From assembly GCA_029265085.1 (NCBI GenBank), contig JAJUJY010000134.1:1-11801 (forward strand): a stretch of DNA of 11,801 bases. The letters run 5' to 3'. This document shows, piece by piece, positions 1 through 7,991 of the stretch; the stretch's first letter is position 1; each line of letters opens with the position of its first letter. Source of the DNA: Chloroflexota bacterium. GTDB lineage: Bacteria > Chloroflexota > Anaerolineae > Anaerolineales > Anaerolineaceae. Under the pieces are notes generated by a model. That model had not been told where the DNA came from. It saw nothing but the letters and a program-made list of their open reading frames with translations, and made no database searches. The translations under genes and the position numbers were made by a program.

Positions 1-1
1 G

Positions 2-313
2 GTCAGCAACGCCATCCGTTACACCCCATCAGGGGGTGAGATCAGTGTCACAGCCCAGGCGGTTGATAAAACATTGACTATCCAGGTAAAAGATACTGGC
101 CCTGGCATTGCAGCCGATGAAGTCGAATCCATTTTTAAGCCATTTGCACGCGGGCGAGCCTCCACCCGTTTTGCTGAGGGGATGGGATTGGGGTTAAGCA
201 TCGCCCGTGACCTGGCACGAGCCCACAACGGCGATATTCTGGTTAGCAGCAAGCCGGGAAACGGCAGCCAATTTACATTACAGATACCGCTCCAACCCAA
301 TCCATCGGAATAA
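2..313 (+). CDS. Sensor histidine kinase, C-terminal ATPase domain (5' truncated by window edge)
   Basis: Only the last 103 residues of this protein lie in the window; the reading frame is open from base 2 and the start is outside. What remains is a GHKL-type ATP-binding domain. An N-box-like NAIRYTP is at visible residues 3-9, the G1 box DTGPG at 31-35, an F box (IFKPF) around 44-48, and the G2 box GMGLGLSIA from about 60. This order is diagnostic of two-component histidine kinases, which autophosphorylate a histidine and pass the phosphate to a response regulator. The phospho-accepting histidine, sensor region and any membrane segments lie upstream and cannot be described. The protein ends directly after the ATPase domain, so it carries no fused receiver at its C terminus. 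The next gene begins 9 bp downstream, which indicates co-transcription. The partner response regulator is not visible and is probably further left. Confidence 0.93.
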   Translation, partial: VSNAIRYTPSGGEISVTAQAVDKTLTIQVKDTGPGIAADEVESIFKPFARGRASTRFAEGMGLGLSIARDLARAHNGDILVSSKPGNGSQFTLQIPLQPNPSE

Positions 314-322
314 GGATATTAA

Positions 323-937
323 ATGAAAACAACCCGATCATTCATAGAAACATTTGACCGCCCAGAGTTATCCGAAAATTTCACCTGGTTCAACCCTCCC
401 TTACACTGGCTTGCCGGGGGCGGAAAACTGAGTGTGCAAACCGCCGCAAATACCGACTTCTGGCAAAAAACATACTACAACTTTATTCACGACAACGGTC
501 ACTTCTTGTATGCCGAAATCGATGGTGATTTTGTCCTTGAAACCCGGGTGCAGTTTTGGCCGCGCCACCAATATGATCAGGCCGGGCTGATGGTGCGCCT
601 TTCACCGGAATGTTGGCTTAAAACCTCGGTAGAATTTGAGGGCGAGCATCCAGCGCGGCTTGGTGCAGTGGTTACCAATCACGGTTATTCGGATTGGTCC
701 ACCCAGAACATCTCCGCAACCACAACTGAAATCCTCTTGCGGATCACCCGCGAAAACAGCAACTATATCGTAGAATATGCCTTACCTGAAGTTCCCGAAG
801 ACTGGATTCAAATCCGCATGGCACATCTCTTTCATGATGACGGGAAGCACCCCATAATGGCTGGAATCTATGCCTGCAGTCCAATTGACAGCGGCTACCT
901 GGTACAGTTTCATTACTTAAAACTCGAACAAAACTAG
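323..937 (+). CDS. DUF1349 family protein (concanavalin A-like fold)
   Basis: This 204-residue protein begins at an ATG 9 bp after the kinase stop codon, with an AAGGA ribosome-binding sequence overlapping that stop (about 312-316). The family is recognised from its centre: DQAGLMVR (residues 85-92), a WLKTSVEFE stretch (98-106) and VVTNHGYSDWS (116-126), the typical DUF1349 pattern. Members adopt a concanavalin A-like beta-sandwich; yeast Ree1, linked to regulation of enolase, belongs to the same family. Biochemical roles of bacterial members are largely unknown. No signal peptide or membrane helix is visible, so it is probably cytoplasmic. Length of about 200 residues is normal for a single-domain member. 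Its position right behind a kinase gene suggests shared transcription, not necessarily shared function. A terminator follows at 955-982. The family call is solid; no function is assigned. Confidence 0.88.
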   Translation: MKTTRSFIETFDRPELSENFTWFNPPLHWLAGGGKLSVQTAANTDFWQKTYYNFIHDNGHFLYAEIDGDFVLETRVQFWPRHQYDQAGLMVRLSPECWLKTSVEFEGEHPARLGAVVTNHGYSDWSTQNISATTTEILLRITRENSNYIVEYALPEVPEDWIQIRMAHLFHDDGKHPIMAGIYACSPIDSGYLVQFHYLKLEQN

Positions 938-954
938 TCCAATCGTTTTGCTAC

Positions 955-982
955 AGCTCTCCGGCATTAGGAGAGCTTTTTT
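955..982 (+). terminator. Rho-independent terminator after the DUF1349 gene
   Basis: A perfect 8-bp stem (AGCTCTCC at 955-962 paired with GGAGAGCT at 970-977) with a 7-base loop is followed immediately by a T run to 982. It lies 17 bp after the DUF1349 stop and ends the kinase/DUF1349 transcription unit. Confidence 0.9.
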
Positions 983-1015
983 AACTTTACAAAAAATTTT
1001 CAATAAAAATTTATT

Positions 1016-1044
1016 TTGAAATATTGATTCATTTCGGGTACAAT
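1016..1044 (+). promoter_or_regulatory. Probable sigma70-type promoter for the HD-GYP sensor gene
   Basis: TTGAAA (1016-1021) and TACAAT (1039-1044) are separated by 17 bp, each one or two mismatches from the vegetative consensus, in an AT-rich stretch directly behind a terminator. Transcription would start near 1051, giving a leader of about 60 nt. A second AT-rich box, TATATA at 1048-1053 with TTGATT at 1024-1029, overlaps it and is a weaker alternative. Confidence 0.6.
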
Positions 1045-1113
1045 TTTTATATAGCATTGTGGAGCGGTTGAAAAGGGGTTCGCCGCTATTTATGAATTGA
1101 TTTATTCCAGCAA

Positions 1114-4100
1114 ATGAAAAAAAACCAGCCCCCAATTCGAGCTATTTATATCGCTGCGATTTATTTAGTACTATCCTCGTTGTGGATATTATTTTCAGAC
1201 CGCCTGGTGGCAAATTGGGCTATTGAACCGGACAATCTTACCCGTCTGCAAACTTACAAAGGCTGGGGGTTTGTGGTGATCTCAGCCCTGATGATTTATC
1301 TCCTGGTTCGTTTTGAAGAAAAGCGATTCTGGCACACAAAAATTGAGCTAGAGAACAACCAAGACAGCTTTCAAAATCTTTTTTCCAACAACCCTCAGCC
1401 AATGTGGGTTTATGATTTAAAAACTTATAAATTCTTATCGGTTAATGTAGCAGCCATCCAAAAATACGGCTATAGTGAAGCGGAATTTCTAGCCTCAACC
1501 ATAAAAGATATCCGCCCTGCCGAGGAAATTCATCGCCTGGAAGAAGACCTTGCAAAAGCACGGCCAGATTATCAGGATTCGGGTATTTGGTGGCATCAAA
1601 CAAAACAAGGACTGGTTTTTCCGGTGCGGATCAACTCGCACACCCTCACCTTTAACAACCGCCCTGCTGTGCTGGTTACTGCAGTGGATCTTAGCCAGCA
1701 ATTCGAGATTGAGCAGCAGCGAATCAAAGCAGAACAAGCCCGAGTGGAATTAGAGCAAACTATTCGCTACAGCCCGGCAGTTGTTTTCGTCTGGGAATTA
1801 GCCCCAGGCTGTCCCGTTTCGTATGTCACCGAGAATATCCAACAATTCGGCTACGCTCCTGACTATTTCATCCAAAGCGGCGTAAAATTTTCAGATATCA
1901 TCGCGGAAGAAGATCGAGAGCGGGTATCCCAGGCTGCACATACCTATGCAAACCAACAAGTCGATCAATTTATGCTTGAATTCCGGATTAAAACCCAGGA
2001 TGGGCAGCTTCGTTGGGTAAATGTGTACTTTATCGCCTCATACGATTCTGATGGTCAAACCACCGATTTTCGCGGCATCCTGTTGGATGTAACCGAACGG
2101 AAAGAAATAGAATTTGCCCGCCAGAATGCAGAGACTATATTACATGATCTGATAAACACCTTGCCGGACCCTGCTTTAGCAATCAACTTGCAAGGAGAGG
2201 TGATTTATTGGAACCAATTAATGGAAGTTCTCACTGAAATTCCAGCAGACCAAATTCTGGGGAAAAATGGATATATATACGGGGAGATTTTTTATGGTGA
2301 ACCTCGGCCGCTGTTGGTAAATTTGATCGTGGAAGATCAACAAGATCAAATTCGCCAGTATTATCCAGCAGCAGAAATCAAAAATCAGACCATCTCAACC
2401 GAGGCTGAACTACCAAATTTTCGCGGCGGTATGACCGTTTGGGTTAATGTTCGTCCATTGTTTGATGCGCGTGGAAATAAAATTGGCGCCATCGAAACGG
2501 TTCGAGATATCACCTCCAGAAAACGCATAGAAATTGAACTACAAAAGAAAACCGATCACCTGGATGGAATCATTCAAGCCTCGCCCCTGGCTATTTTTAC
2601 ATTGGATACCCATGGAATTGTCCAGACCTGGAATTCCGCCGCGGAAAGAATTTTCGGTTGGACTGCCGAAGAGGCAATCGGCCAATGGATACCCTTTGTA
2701 GATCAAAGCACCAAAAGCGAGGCGCAAGCCATTTTTAATCGGGTCATGCAGGGCAATAACATGACCGGCATTGAGACGATCCGGCACCGCAAAGACGGCC
2801 AGCCGATTGATATCAATATCTATGCCGCACCGCTGCACAATGCACAGGGAGAAATTACCGGTTTAGTCGGTGTTCTGGAAGACATTTCGAAACGGAAACA
2901 CTATGAATTAGAACGCGAAGAATTACTTGCCAAAGTGCAGCATGACATAGAAGTACTGGAAGTCTTGCAGCATTCACTGGCACAGCAGGAGAAAAAACTT
3001 CGCAGCATTATTGAACGCTCTTCAGATGGGATCATTTTAACCAATGAGGAAGGCATCGTTATCGAATGGAATGACGCAGAAACTAGCCTGACCGGCATCT
3101 CGCGTGAACAGGCAATTGGTAAGTCGTTATTTGAACTCCAAAAAATGATTTTCTATCCCGATAATCATCCACTCGAGTCCGCCGAAATGAATGACCCGCT
3201 GCATGCCTACCAACCTGCCTTACCAATTGCTGGCAATTTAGTCGAAGGCGTTATTAAACGAACTGATGGGACTCAATCTTTTATTGAATCCACGCTGTTC
3301 AATATTGACACCCCCAAAGGGTCGATGATCGGTAGTATCGATCGTGATATCACAGGGCGTAAATTAGCCGAACAAAAAATAATCCAGGCGCGCAATTTTT
3401 ACCTCACATTATTTGAAAATTTGCCCGCATTGATCTACCGCTGCGGTATCGATGCCCGCCTGGATTATTTTAATCAAACCTGGTTGGCCTTCACGGGACG
3501 CAGAATGGATGACATTTTGGGCGATGGGTGGTTAATTGATGTTCATCCAAATTTTCAATCCCCACGCCAGGAAATGTTTTTCAATGCATTCCAGCAGCGT
3601 CAGAAATTTGAAATGGAATACCAGCTGCGCCGGCATGACGGCACCTACCGCTGGGTGTTGGATATTGGGCGGCCGTATTATGATATGGATGGAGATTTTG
3701 CCGGCTATATCGGCATGGTTTATGACATCACCGAGCGGTATATGCGTGAGCGCGAAATGGAAACCATGCTTGCCTTATCCAGCTCTTTGCGCAGTGCAAC
3801 CAGCCGGACCGAGATCTTAGACACCCTGCTAAAAGAAATGGACCGCCTGGTATCTACTCGCAGCGCAGCCTTTGGGATGTGGGATGAAAATACGGATCGT
3901 CTCATCGTTGAGACTGCCTGTGGTAAATGGCAGTCCGTGATTGGCATGGACTTTTCTCAAGGATTCAGCGTCAGCAGGGATCTCATCGAACAAAATCGCT
4001 CCATTTCCAATTTTGATTTTCGCACCAGCCCCATTTATTCGCGTTACGCATTTATCGAACCGGATCATTTTGGCACTGGGGTACCCTTAATCGCGCAGGA

Positions 4101-5352
4101 TACAAAATTAGGGATATTATGGGCTGGTGGACCGGTTCCGTTAACTGAGGTTGAAACCCATTTGATCAAAGTGATCGCCGATATCGCATCGATGGCGATC
4201 CACCGCACTACTCTCTATGACAAAACACGCTTATACATCCAGCAGCTTTCTACGGTGAGTGCAGTCGGACAGGCGATGGCTGAAAGTCTCCAGTTAACCG
4301 ACATATATCGATACCTGACCAAGGCCGTTTTTGATTTATTTATCGATATCAATGAAATTTTGCTGGGTAATTACAACCGCTCAAACGAAACCATCCAATA
4401 CTCCCTGGGCGTGAAAGATGGTGTATTGGTGAATACGAAAAATTACCCTCCCATCAAGCTTGCCAGTGACCAGGCTATCTCATCCGAGATATCTCTGGTG
4501 ATTCAATCTCAACGTCCAGCCATCATCGAACATCACAACTATTTCCCGCAAGAAATTCTTGCATGCGATCCGAACTCTCCAGTTCAATCAGTTTGTATTG
4601 CGCCCCTGGTAGCAGAAGGAAGAGTACTGGGGATTTTACAGGTTCACAGCCAACTGCCTAACCGTTTTGATGAAAACGACCTCTCCTTGCTCGGGCTGGT
4701 TGCAAACACGGCCGCAGTTGCAATGGAGAATGCCTCATTATTGGATAATTTACAATATGCGAATTTGGATTTGCGCAAAGCCTATGACACCACGCTGGAA
4801 GGATGGGCACGGGCGTTGGAATTGCGCGATCAAGAAACCGAAGGGCATTCAAAACGCGTGGTTGAAATGACCCTGGAGCTTGCTGATGCAGCTGGTGTTC
4901 CTCACGAAGAGCTGGAACACGTTCACCGCGGCGCACTGCTGCATGATATCGGGAAAATGGGTATACCAGACAGCATCTTATCCAAACCAGGACCATTGAC
5001 AGAGGAAGAATGGGCGATTATGCGCAAGCATCCCATCTATGCCTATAATCTGTTATCACCGATTGAATATCTGGCTCCCGCACTGGATATTCCCTATTGT
5101 CATCACGAACGCTGGAACGGCAGCGGATATCCACGCGGTTTGAAAGGCAAAGAAATTCCCCTTTCAGCAAGAATATTTGCCATCGTGGATGTTTGGGATG
5201 CACTCCGATCAGACCGTCCCTATCGAAAAGCCTGGAGCCGTGAACGCACCATCGCCTATATGCTGGAAGAATCTGGCAAGCAATTTGATCCTGAAATGAT
5301 CCAGTTGTTCCTTGACCGGATTGATCTATACGATCCAATGGAAGAGGATTAA
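1114..5352 (+). CDS. Membrane-anchored multi-PAS/GAF sensor HD-GYP phosphodiesterase
   Basis: This 1412-residue protein has two N-terminal membrane helices (about 11-28 and 51-65) enclosing a short loop, with the SLWILFSDRL signature common in PAS sensor proteins. About six PAS domains follow, at roughly 85-195, 210-330, 342-470, 482-597, 628-752 and 760-875. Most end in the DITER/DVTER-type linker of PAC motifs. Two GAF-like domains occupy about 883-1036 and 1044-1210. Charged, glutamine-rich linkers near 195-210 and 597-630 look like coiled coils. The C terminus is an HD-GYP domain: H1245, H1277-D1278 with GK at 1280-1281, H1306-P1307, H1330-H1331-E1332, G1338-Y1339-P1340, D1359 and D1362. 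The metal-ligand set and the GYP motif therefore look intact, although an N (1335) replaces the common D of the HHExxDGxGYP pattern. HD-GYP domains hydrolyse cyclic di-GMP (some cGAMP), so this should be an active phosphodiesterase gated by many signals. No histidine kinase, GGDEF or receiver domain is present. The start codon has no clear Shine-Dalgarno sequence; it was chosen because it places the first membrane helix correctly. Confidence 0.93.
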   Translation: MKKNQPPIRAIYIAAIYLVLSSLWILFSDRLVANWAIEPDNLTRLQTYKGWGFVVISALMIYLLVRFEEKRFWHTKIELENNQDSFQNLFSNNPQPMWVYDLKTYKFLSVNVAAIQKYGYSEAEFLASTIKDIRPAEEIHRLEEDLAKARPDYQDSGIWWHQTKQGLVFPVRINSHTLTFNNRPAVLVTAVDLSQQFEIEQQRIKAEQARVELEQTIRYSPAVVFVWELAPGCPVSYVTENIQQFGYAPDYFIQSGVKFSDIIAEEDRERVSQAAHTYANQQVDQFMLEFRIKTQDGQLRWVNVYFIASYDSDGQTTDFRGILLDVTERKEIEFARQNAETILHDLINTLPDPALAINLQGEVIYWNQLMEVLTEIPADQILGKNGYIYGEIFYGEPRPLLVNLIVEDQQDQIRQYYPAAEIKNQTISTEAELPNFRGGMTVWVNVRPLFDARGNKIGAIETVRDITSRKRIEIELQKKTDHLDGIIQASPLAIFTLDTHGIVQTWNSAAERIFGWTAEEAIGQWIPFVDQSTKSEAQAIFNRVMQGNNMTGIETIRHRKDGQPIDINIYAAPLHNAQGEITGLVGVLEDISKRKHYELEREELLAKVQHDIEVLEVLQHSLAQQEKKLRSIIERSSDGIILTNEEGIVIEWNDAETSLTGISREQAIGKSLFELQKMIFYPDNHPLESAEMNDPLHAYQPALPIAGNLVEGVIKRTDGTQSFIESTLFNIDTPKGSMIGSIDRDITGRKLAEQKIIQARNFYLTLFENLPALIYRCGIDARLDYFNQTWLAFTGRRMDDILGDGWLIDVHPNFQSPRQEMFFNAFQQRQKFEMEYQLRRHDGTYRWVLDIGRPYYDMDGDFAGYIGMVYDITERYMREREMETMLALSSSLRSATSRTEILDTLLKEMDRLVSTRSAAFGMWDENTDRLIVETACGKWQSVIGMDFSQGFSVSRDLIEQNRSISNFDFRTSPIYSRYAFIEPDHFGTGVPLIAQDTKLGILWAGGPVPLTEVETHLIKVIADIASMAIHRTTLYDKTRLYIQQLSTVSAVGQAMAESLQLTDIYRYLTKAVFDLFIDINEILLGNYNRSNETIQYSLGVKDGVLVNTKNYPPIKLASDQAISSEISLVIQSQRPAIIEHHNYFPQEILACDPNSPVQSVCIAPLVAEGRVLGILQVHSQLPNRFDENDLSLLGLVANTAAVAMENASLLDNLQYANLDLRKAYDTTLEGWARALELRDQETEGHSKRVVEMTLELADAAGVPHEELEHVHRGALLHDIGKMGIPDSILSKPGPLTEEEWAIMRKHPIYAYNLLSPIEYLAPALDIPYCHHERWNGSGYPRGLKGKEIPLSARIFAIVDVWDALRSDRPYRKAWSRERTIAYMLEESGKQFDPEMIQLFLDRIDLYDPMEED

Positions 5353-5458
5353 CTGTTCCGGAATAAATCATCCTTCCGATGAGATCTGTTTAATTGGGAA
5401 CGAATTGTTCTTCGTGAGCGTCTATACCGTACTGAATAATTTACGGATAGGAGTTTTC

Positions 5459-5908
5459 ATGATTAACAAACACGCCTTACTTGCCTTTTTCATCTCAGCA
5501 ATTGTGATCATAATCGCCGGGATACTGGTTTTCATCTTTGTGCTGGACCGCACGGAAAAACCGCTGGGTGAATGGCAATTAATAGAAATGACTTCGGAAG
5601 GACAGCCTGTCGATTTAATTTTTGGACGACAGGTTATCCTGACCATTCAAAAAGATCTGAAAATTAGCGGAAATGCCTCTTGCAACACCTTTTTTGGACA
5701 GGTGAAATATACTGCCGAAAATCAAATTGAATTTACCGAGATCGGTGCAACCGAAATGTTCTGCCCGGATGAGGGGGTAATGGCACAAGAAACCCAAGTA
5801 TTCTCCGGATTAAACCAGGTTCGGAATTATGCAATCGATGAAAACATCTTACTGCTTTCTTCTCCTGACCGGCAAACTGTATTGCGTTTCATTCTGCTTA
5901 CGCAGTGA
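5459..5908 (+). CDS. Membrane-anchored META domain (DUF306/HslJ-like) protein
   Basis: The chosen ATG at 5459 is preceded by AGGAG at 5449-5453 and gives a 149-residue protein. The reading frame is open further upstream to 5312, but those codons overlap the HD-GYP gene and lack a ribosome-binding site. Residues about 7-29 form one hydrophobic helix with no lipobox, so the protein is probably anchored with its C-terminal domain outside. The rest matches the META domain: GEWQL (37-41), SGNASCNTFFG (70-80), then EIGATEMFCP (94-103) followed by an acidic/glutamine helix. The conserved GxxxCN element is present (C75, N76), with a second cysteine at 102 that could pair with it. META domains occur in HslJ, an outer-membrane-associated E. 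coli protein linked to novobiocin resistance, and in many secreted proteins of unknown activity. No terminator is evident between it and the sensor gene 106 bp upstream, so read-through is possible. Confidence 0.86.
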   Translation: MINKHALLAFFISAIVIIIAGILVFIFVLDRTEKPLGEWQLIEMTSEGQPVDLIFGRQVILTIQKDLKISGNASCNTFFGQVKYTAENQIEFTEIGATEMFCPDEGVMAQETQVFSGLNQVRNYAIDENILLLSSPDRQTVLRFILLTQ

Positions 5909-5918
5909 ATCCAAAACC

Positions 5919-5962
5919 AACGGTCGATTTTCATCCCCTGGAAAATCGACCGTTTCTTTTTT
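5919..5962 (+). terminator. Strong Rho-independent terminator
   Basis: A 14-bp perfect stem (5919-5932 with 5941-5954, core CGGTCGATTTTC) and an 8-base loop are followed by TTCTTTTTT to 5962. It ends the META-domain unit. It also lies just beyond the end of the convergent protease gene and may work weakly in both directions, although the minus-strand side has only a short T-rich tail. Confidence 0.92.
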
Positions 5963-5982
5963 AATCGATCAATGGGATAATC

Positions 5983-6960
5983 TCAAATCGAGTTTTGAAG
6001 CAGGTGCACCATTGCTCCGGCAAACACACTGCCAGTGCGCCGGAATATCGTCCCATAAAATAATCCTGCCAGAGTCAGGTCAAACAGATTGACCGCGGTA
6101 ACTGCCCAGCCCATTCCCGCATGATAATCAAAGGTATAGGCAGGAATATGGATCAGAGCAAATAAGACACTGGCAGCCAACCACCCACCTGCCGGGGAAA
6201 GATAACTGCTGAGCGAACGCTGTACTATACTCCGGTCAAAGAATTCTTCTCGAAAAGCTGGATTGATTAATCCATACACAAGGAAAGATAGGCGGGAACT
6301 GTTTACCCCATTCGCAATCGCCCATATTCCTAACAAAATAATGAACGGCATCGCCGGAAGCATCTTGCGGAAATTTAATCCCAAATCCTTCCAACGGAAT
6401 CCAAATAGCCATAGCAAAATCACGGGGATCAAGAACCCTATCAGGGCGGTTTGGATTACTCCACCCCACATGCGGGCTGACCAAAAACCAAATTGCAGAT
6501 TTAACCACTCTGTCAGATTTTGCAATCCATAGTAATACCCATCATATCCAGGCAACCACTGCAAAATCGGGTATCCTGGGGCTTTCCCTTGACGTTGAAA
6601 ATCATCAACAATATACAGAAACCAAAAAACATACAAAAGCAAGACACTCCCCAAGACCAGGGGATTTTTCTTTTCCCAATGAGTAGATTGTAAAGATACT
6701 TCTTGCATGGAACCGTTTTGAAAATAATGCAACGCTTCAATCACGAAGATAGCCAAGCCATTGAACAATAATCCAAGCACTGTACTGCGGATTGCGGTTA
6801 GGATCACTCCCCCGGCAAACAGGCTTATGAGTGTTCTGCCCACCAGGTACAAAAAAATCAAACCGATTGGGAGCGGCTTCAACAGAATTACCCACCACAG
6901 ATGTGCAGTTTCTTTAATCGCGATGCCCAGCTTTGCAATAATGTTTGAAATTGGCTTCAT
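5983..6960 (-). CDS. CPBP (Rce1/Abi-like) family intramembrane metalloprotease
   Basis: The 325-residue protein is very hydrophobic, with about seven to eight membrane segments (for example about 22-40, 60-76, 101-119, 166-187, 202-218, 258-275, 284-303, 309-322). The C-terminal third carries the three CPBP signatures: EExxxR (E238, E239, R243), FxxxH (F267, H271) and HxxxN (H319, N323). These glutamates and histidines form the catalytic and metal site in Rce1-type CAAX proteases. Bacterial relatives act in peptide maturation, bacteriocin self-protection or signalling protein cleavage, but substrates are seldom known. The ATG at 6960 is preceded by AGGTGA at a 6-base spacing. The protein stops two residues after the HxxxN motif, shorter at the C terminus than many members but with the motif complete. 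The N-terminal half (1-190) has extra helices and a soluble Tyr/Gly-rich stretch (125-150) beyond the core fold. No partner peptide gene is visible. The neighbour on the other strand is also a predicted metalloprotease. Confidence 0.88.
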   Translation of the reverse strand: MKPISNIIAKLGIAIKETAHLWWVILLKPLPIGLIFLYLVGRTLISLFAGGVILTAIRSTVLGLLFNGLAIFVIEALHYFQNGSMQEVSLQSTHWEKKNPLVLGSVLLLYVFWFLYIVDDFQRQGKAPGYPILQWLPGYDGYYYGLQNLTEWLNLQFGFWSARMWGGVIQTALIGFLIPVILLWLFGFRWKDLGLNFRKMLPAMPFIILLGIWAIANGVNSSRLSFLVYGLINPAFREEFFDRSIVQRSLSSYLSPAGGWLAASVLFALIHIPAYTFDYHAGMGWAVTAVNLFDLTLAGLFYGTIFRRTGSVFAGAMVHLLQNSI

Positions 6961-6966
6961 TTCTAT

Positions 6967-6972
6967 TCACCT
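6967..6972 (-). promoter_or_regulatory. Ribosome-binding site of the CPBP protease gene
   Basis: On the minus strand AGGTGA stands 6 bases before the ATG at 6960 and fixes that start. I found no convincing -35/-10 pair for this gene in the divergent 149-bp region; a TCTAAT with a TTGGAT 18 bp upstream (minus strand, about 7085-7056) is only suggestive. Confidence 0.7.
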
Positions 6973-7092
6973 ATCGGATCACATCGTTTGTCAGAACGAT
7001 TAAACCATTTCCACCACTTAAAATGACCCATCGAAAGCAGGAAAATAACCTGTCCATTAGAACAGATTAAAATGCAAAAATCCAAAAAGGTT

Positions 7093-7101
7093 TGATATAC
7101 T
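7093..7101 (+). promoter_or_regulatory. Extended -10 promoter for the YgjP-like gene (leaderless transcript)
   Basis: TGATATACT matches the extended -10 form TGnTATAAT with a single mismatch; the -35 position is poor, as is common for extended -10 promoters. Transcription would begin about 7 bases downstream, near 7108-7109, essentially at the ATG at 7110, so the mRNA would have no leader. Confidence 0.5.
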
Positions 7102-7109
7102 CAGTCACA

Positions 7110-7826
7110 ATGAGTCCAAGGCCCCGTAACATCACCCGAAATAAACTGCCTGCATTGGTTGACAGGGTAATCCAATCCAGGCGCAAATCCATCGCGATAG
7201 AAATCACACGCCAGGGTGAAGTGATTTTGCGCGCACCCATCTATGCGACCGAAGCACAAATCCAGGCATTTGCGTCTGAAAAGTCCCGTTGGATTGAAGA
7301 AAAATTAATCATGGTGAGGCAGCAGTATCCGCAAACTGCAAAACATCAATTTGCGCAAGGTGAAAGATTTTGGTTCCTAGGCCAACAAATTTCCCTGGAA
7401 CTGGTTGATCCTCGCAGCCAACGCGCTCCTTTGACACTGAACCAACATTTCCGCTTGCGAAAAGATGCCATTCCTCGTGCTCAAGAATTATTTACCGCCT
7501 GGTATCGCACGCAAGCCCGCACAATTTTGAGTGAGCGGGTGGAAACCCATGCACAGGCTAACCAGTTAGCCTACAAACAAATAAAAATCACCTCCGCGCG
7601 GACTCGCTGGGGTTCTTGCTCCAGCCGCGGTACGTTGAGCTTTCCCTGGCGTCTGGTGATGGCGCGCCCTGCATCCATTGATTATGTGGTTATCCATGAA
7701 TTAGTTCATACCCGCGTGCGCAATCACGGCCAGCAATTTTGGCACAAGGTAGCAGCCCTGTTCCCGGATTACCATACTGAAATCGACTGGCTAAATAAAC
7801 ATTCCGGCGTGTTGACGCTGGATTGA
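7110..7826 (+). CDS. YgjP/DUF45 family zinc metallopeptidase (SprT-like)
   Basis: From the ATG at 7110 the protein has 238 residues, the usual size for YgjP-like proteins. A TTG at 7092 could extend it by six residues, but it lies inside the likely -10 element and has no ribosome-binding site at proper spacing. The C-terminal half holds the family hallmarks: TRWGSCSS (165-172), the zinc motif HELVH (H196, E197, H200) and NHGQQFW with the probable third zinc ligand H206. The N-terminal half (25-65) has the basic RRKSIAIEI strand and a helix typical of the family. These predicted cytoplasmic proteases (DUF45, PF01863) are widespread in bacteria; their substrates are poorly known, and the fold is shared with SprT and Wss1/Spartan proteases that act on DNA-protein crosslinks. 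No signal peptide is visible. It is transcribed away from the CPBP protease gene and no clear terminator follows. Confidence 0.9.
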   Translation: MSPRPRNITRNKLPALVDRVIQSRRKSIAIEITRQGEVILRAPIYATEAQIQAFASEKSRWIEEKLIMVRQQYPQTAKHQFAQGERFWFLGQQISLELVDPRSQRAPLTLNQHFRLRKDAIPRAQELFTAWYRTQARTILSERVETHAQANQLAYKQIKITSARTRWGSCSSRGTLSFPWRLVMARPASIDYVVIHELVHTRVRNHGQQFWHKVAALFPDYHTEIDWLNKHSGVLTLD

Positions 7827-7953
7827 TTCAGGTTGTTCTCCGCCAGCCTTTCAACCAGCATCACCTGACCAAAAGATCAGGGAAAAATTCCCCCAATCGT
7901 CACCCCCAAAAACTCAACCTTCGCAGAGTGCCAGCGATGATGGATGGATTTAC

Positions 7954-7971
7954 GATTCTCCTGTAAGAATC
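7954..7971 (+). repeat. Short inverted repeat upstream of the lipoprotein ribosome-binding site
   Basis: GATTCT (7954-7959) and AGAATC (7966-7971) are perfect complements around a 6-base loop. The hairpin would end 6 bases before the GGAGG ribosome-binding site at 7978-7982. It could be an operator half-site pair or a leader hairpin, or chance; the three T bases after it are too few for a terminator. Confidence 0.3.
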
Positions 7972-7991
7972 TTTCATGGAGGATCAACCAT

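Noticed and set aside
1114..5352. Hybrid sensor histidine kinase
   Set aside because: The N terminus and PAS array look kinase-like, but there is no HisKA or ATPase domain; the C terminus is clearly HD-GYP.
5312..5458. Longer N terminus for the META-domain protein
   Set aside because: It would overlap the HD-GYP gene and bury the membrane helix; AGGAG at 5449-5453 marks the ATG at 5459.
5353..5458. Separate promoter for the META-domain gene
   Set aside because: TATACC at 5423 has only a 12-bp gap to a TTGTTC box and other pairs are poor; co-transcription with the sensor gene cannot be excluded.
5983..6960. Phage-defence (abortive infection) gene, because CPBP proteins are sometimes labelled Abi
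   Set aside because: The label is historical for this family; no defence genes, toxin partner or mobile-element context is present.
7864..7892. Terminator after the YgjP-like gene (CCTGA/TCAGG and GGGAA/TTCCC)
   Set aside because: Stems are only 5 bp and no T run follows on either strand at the right place.
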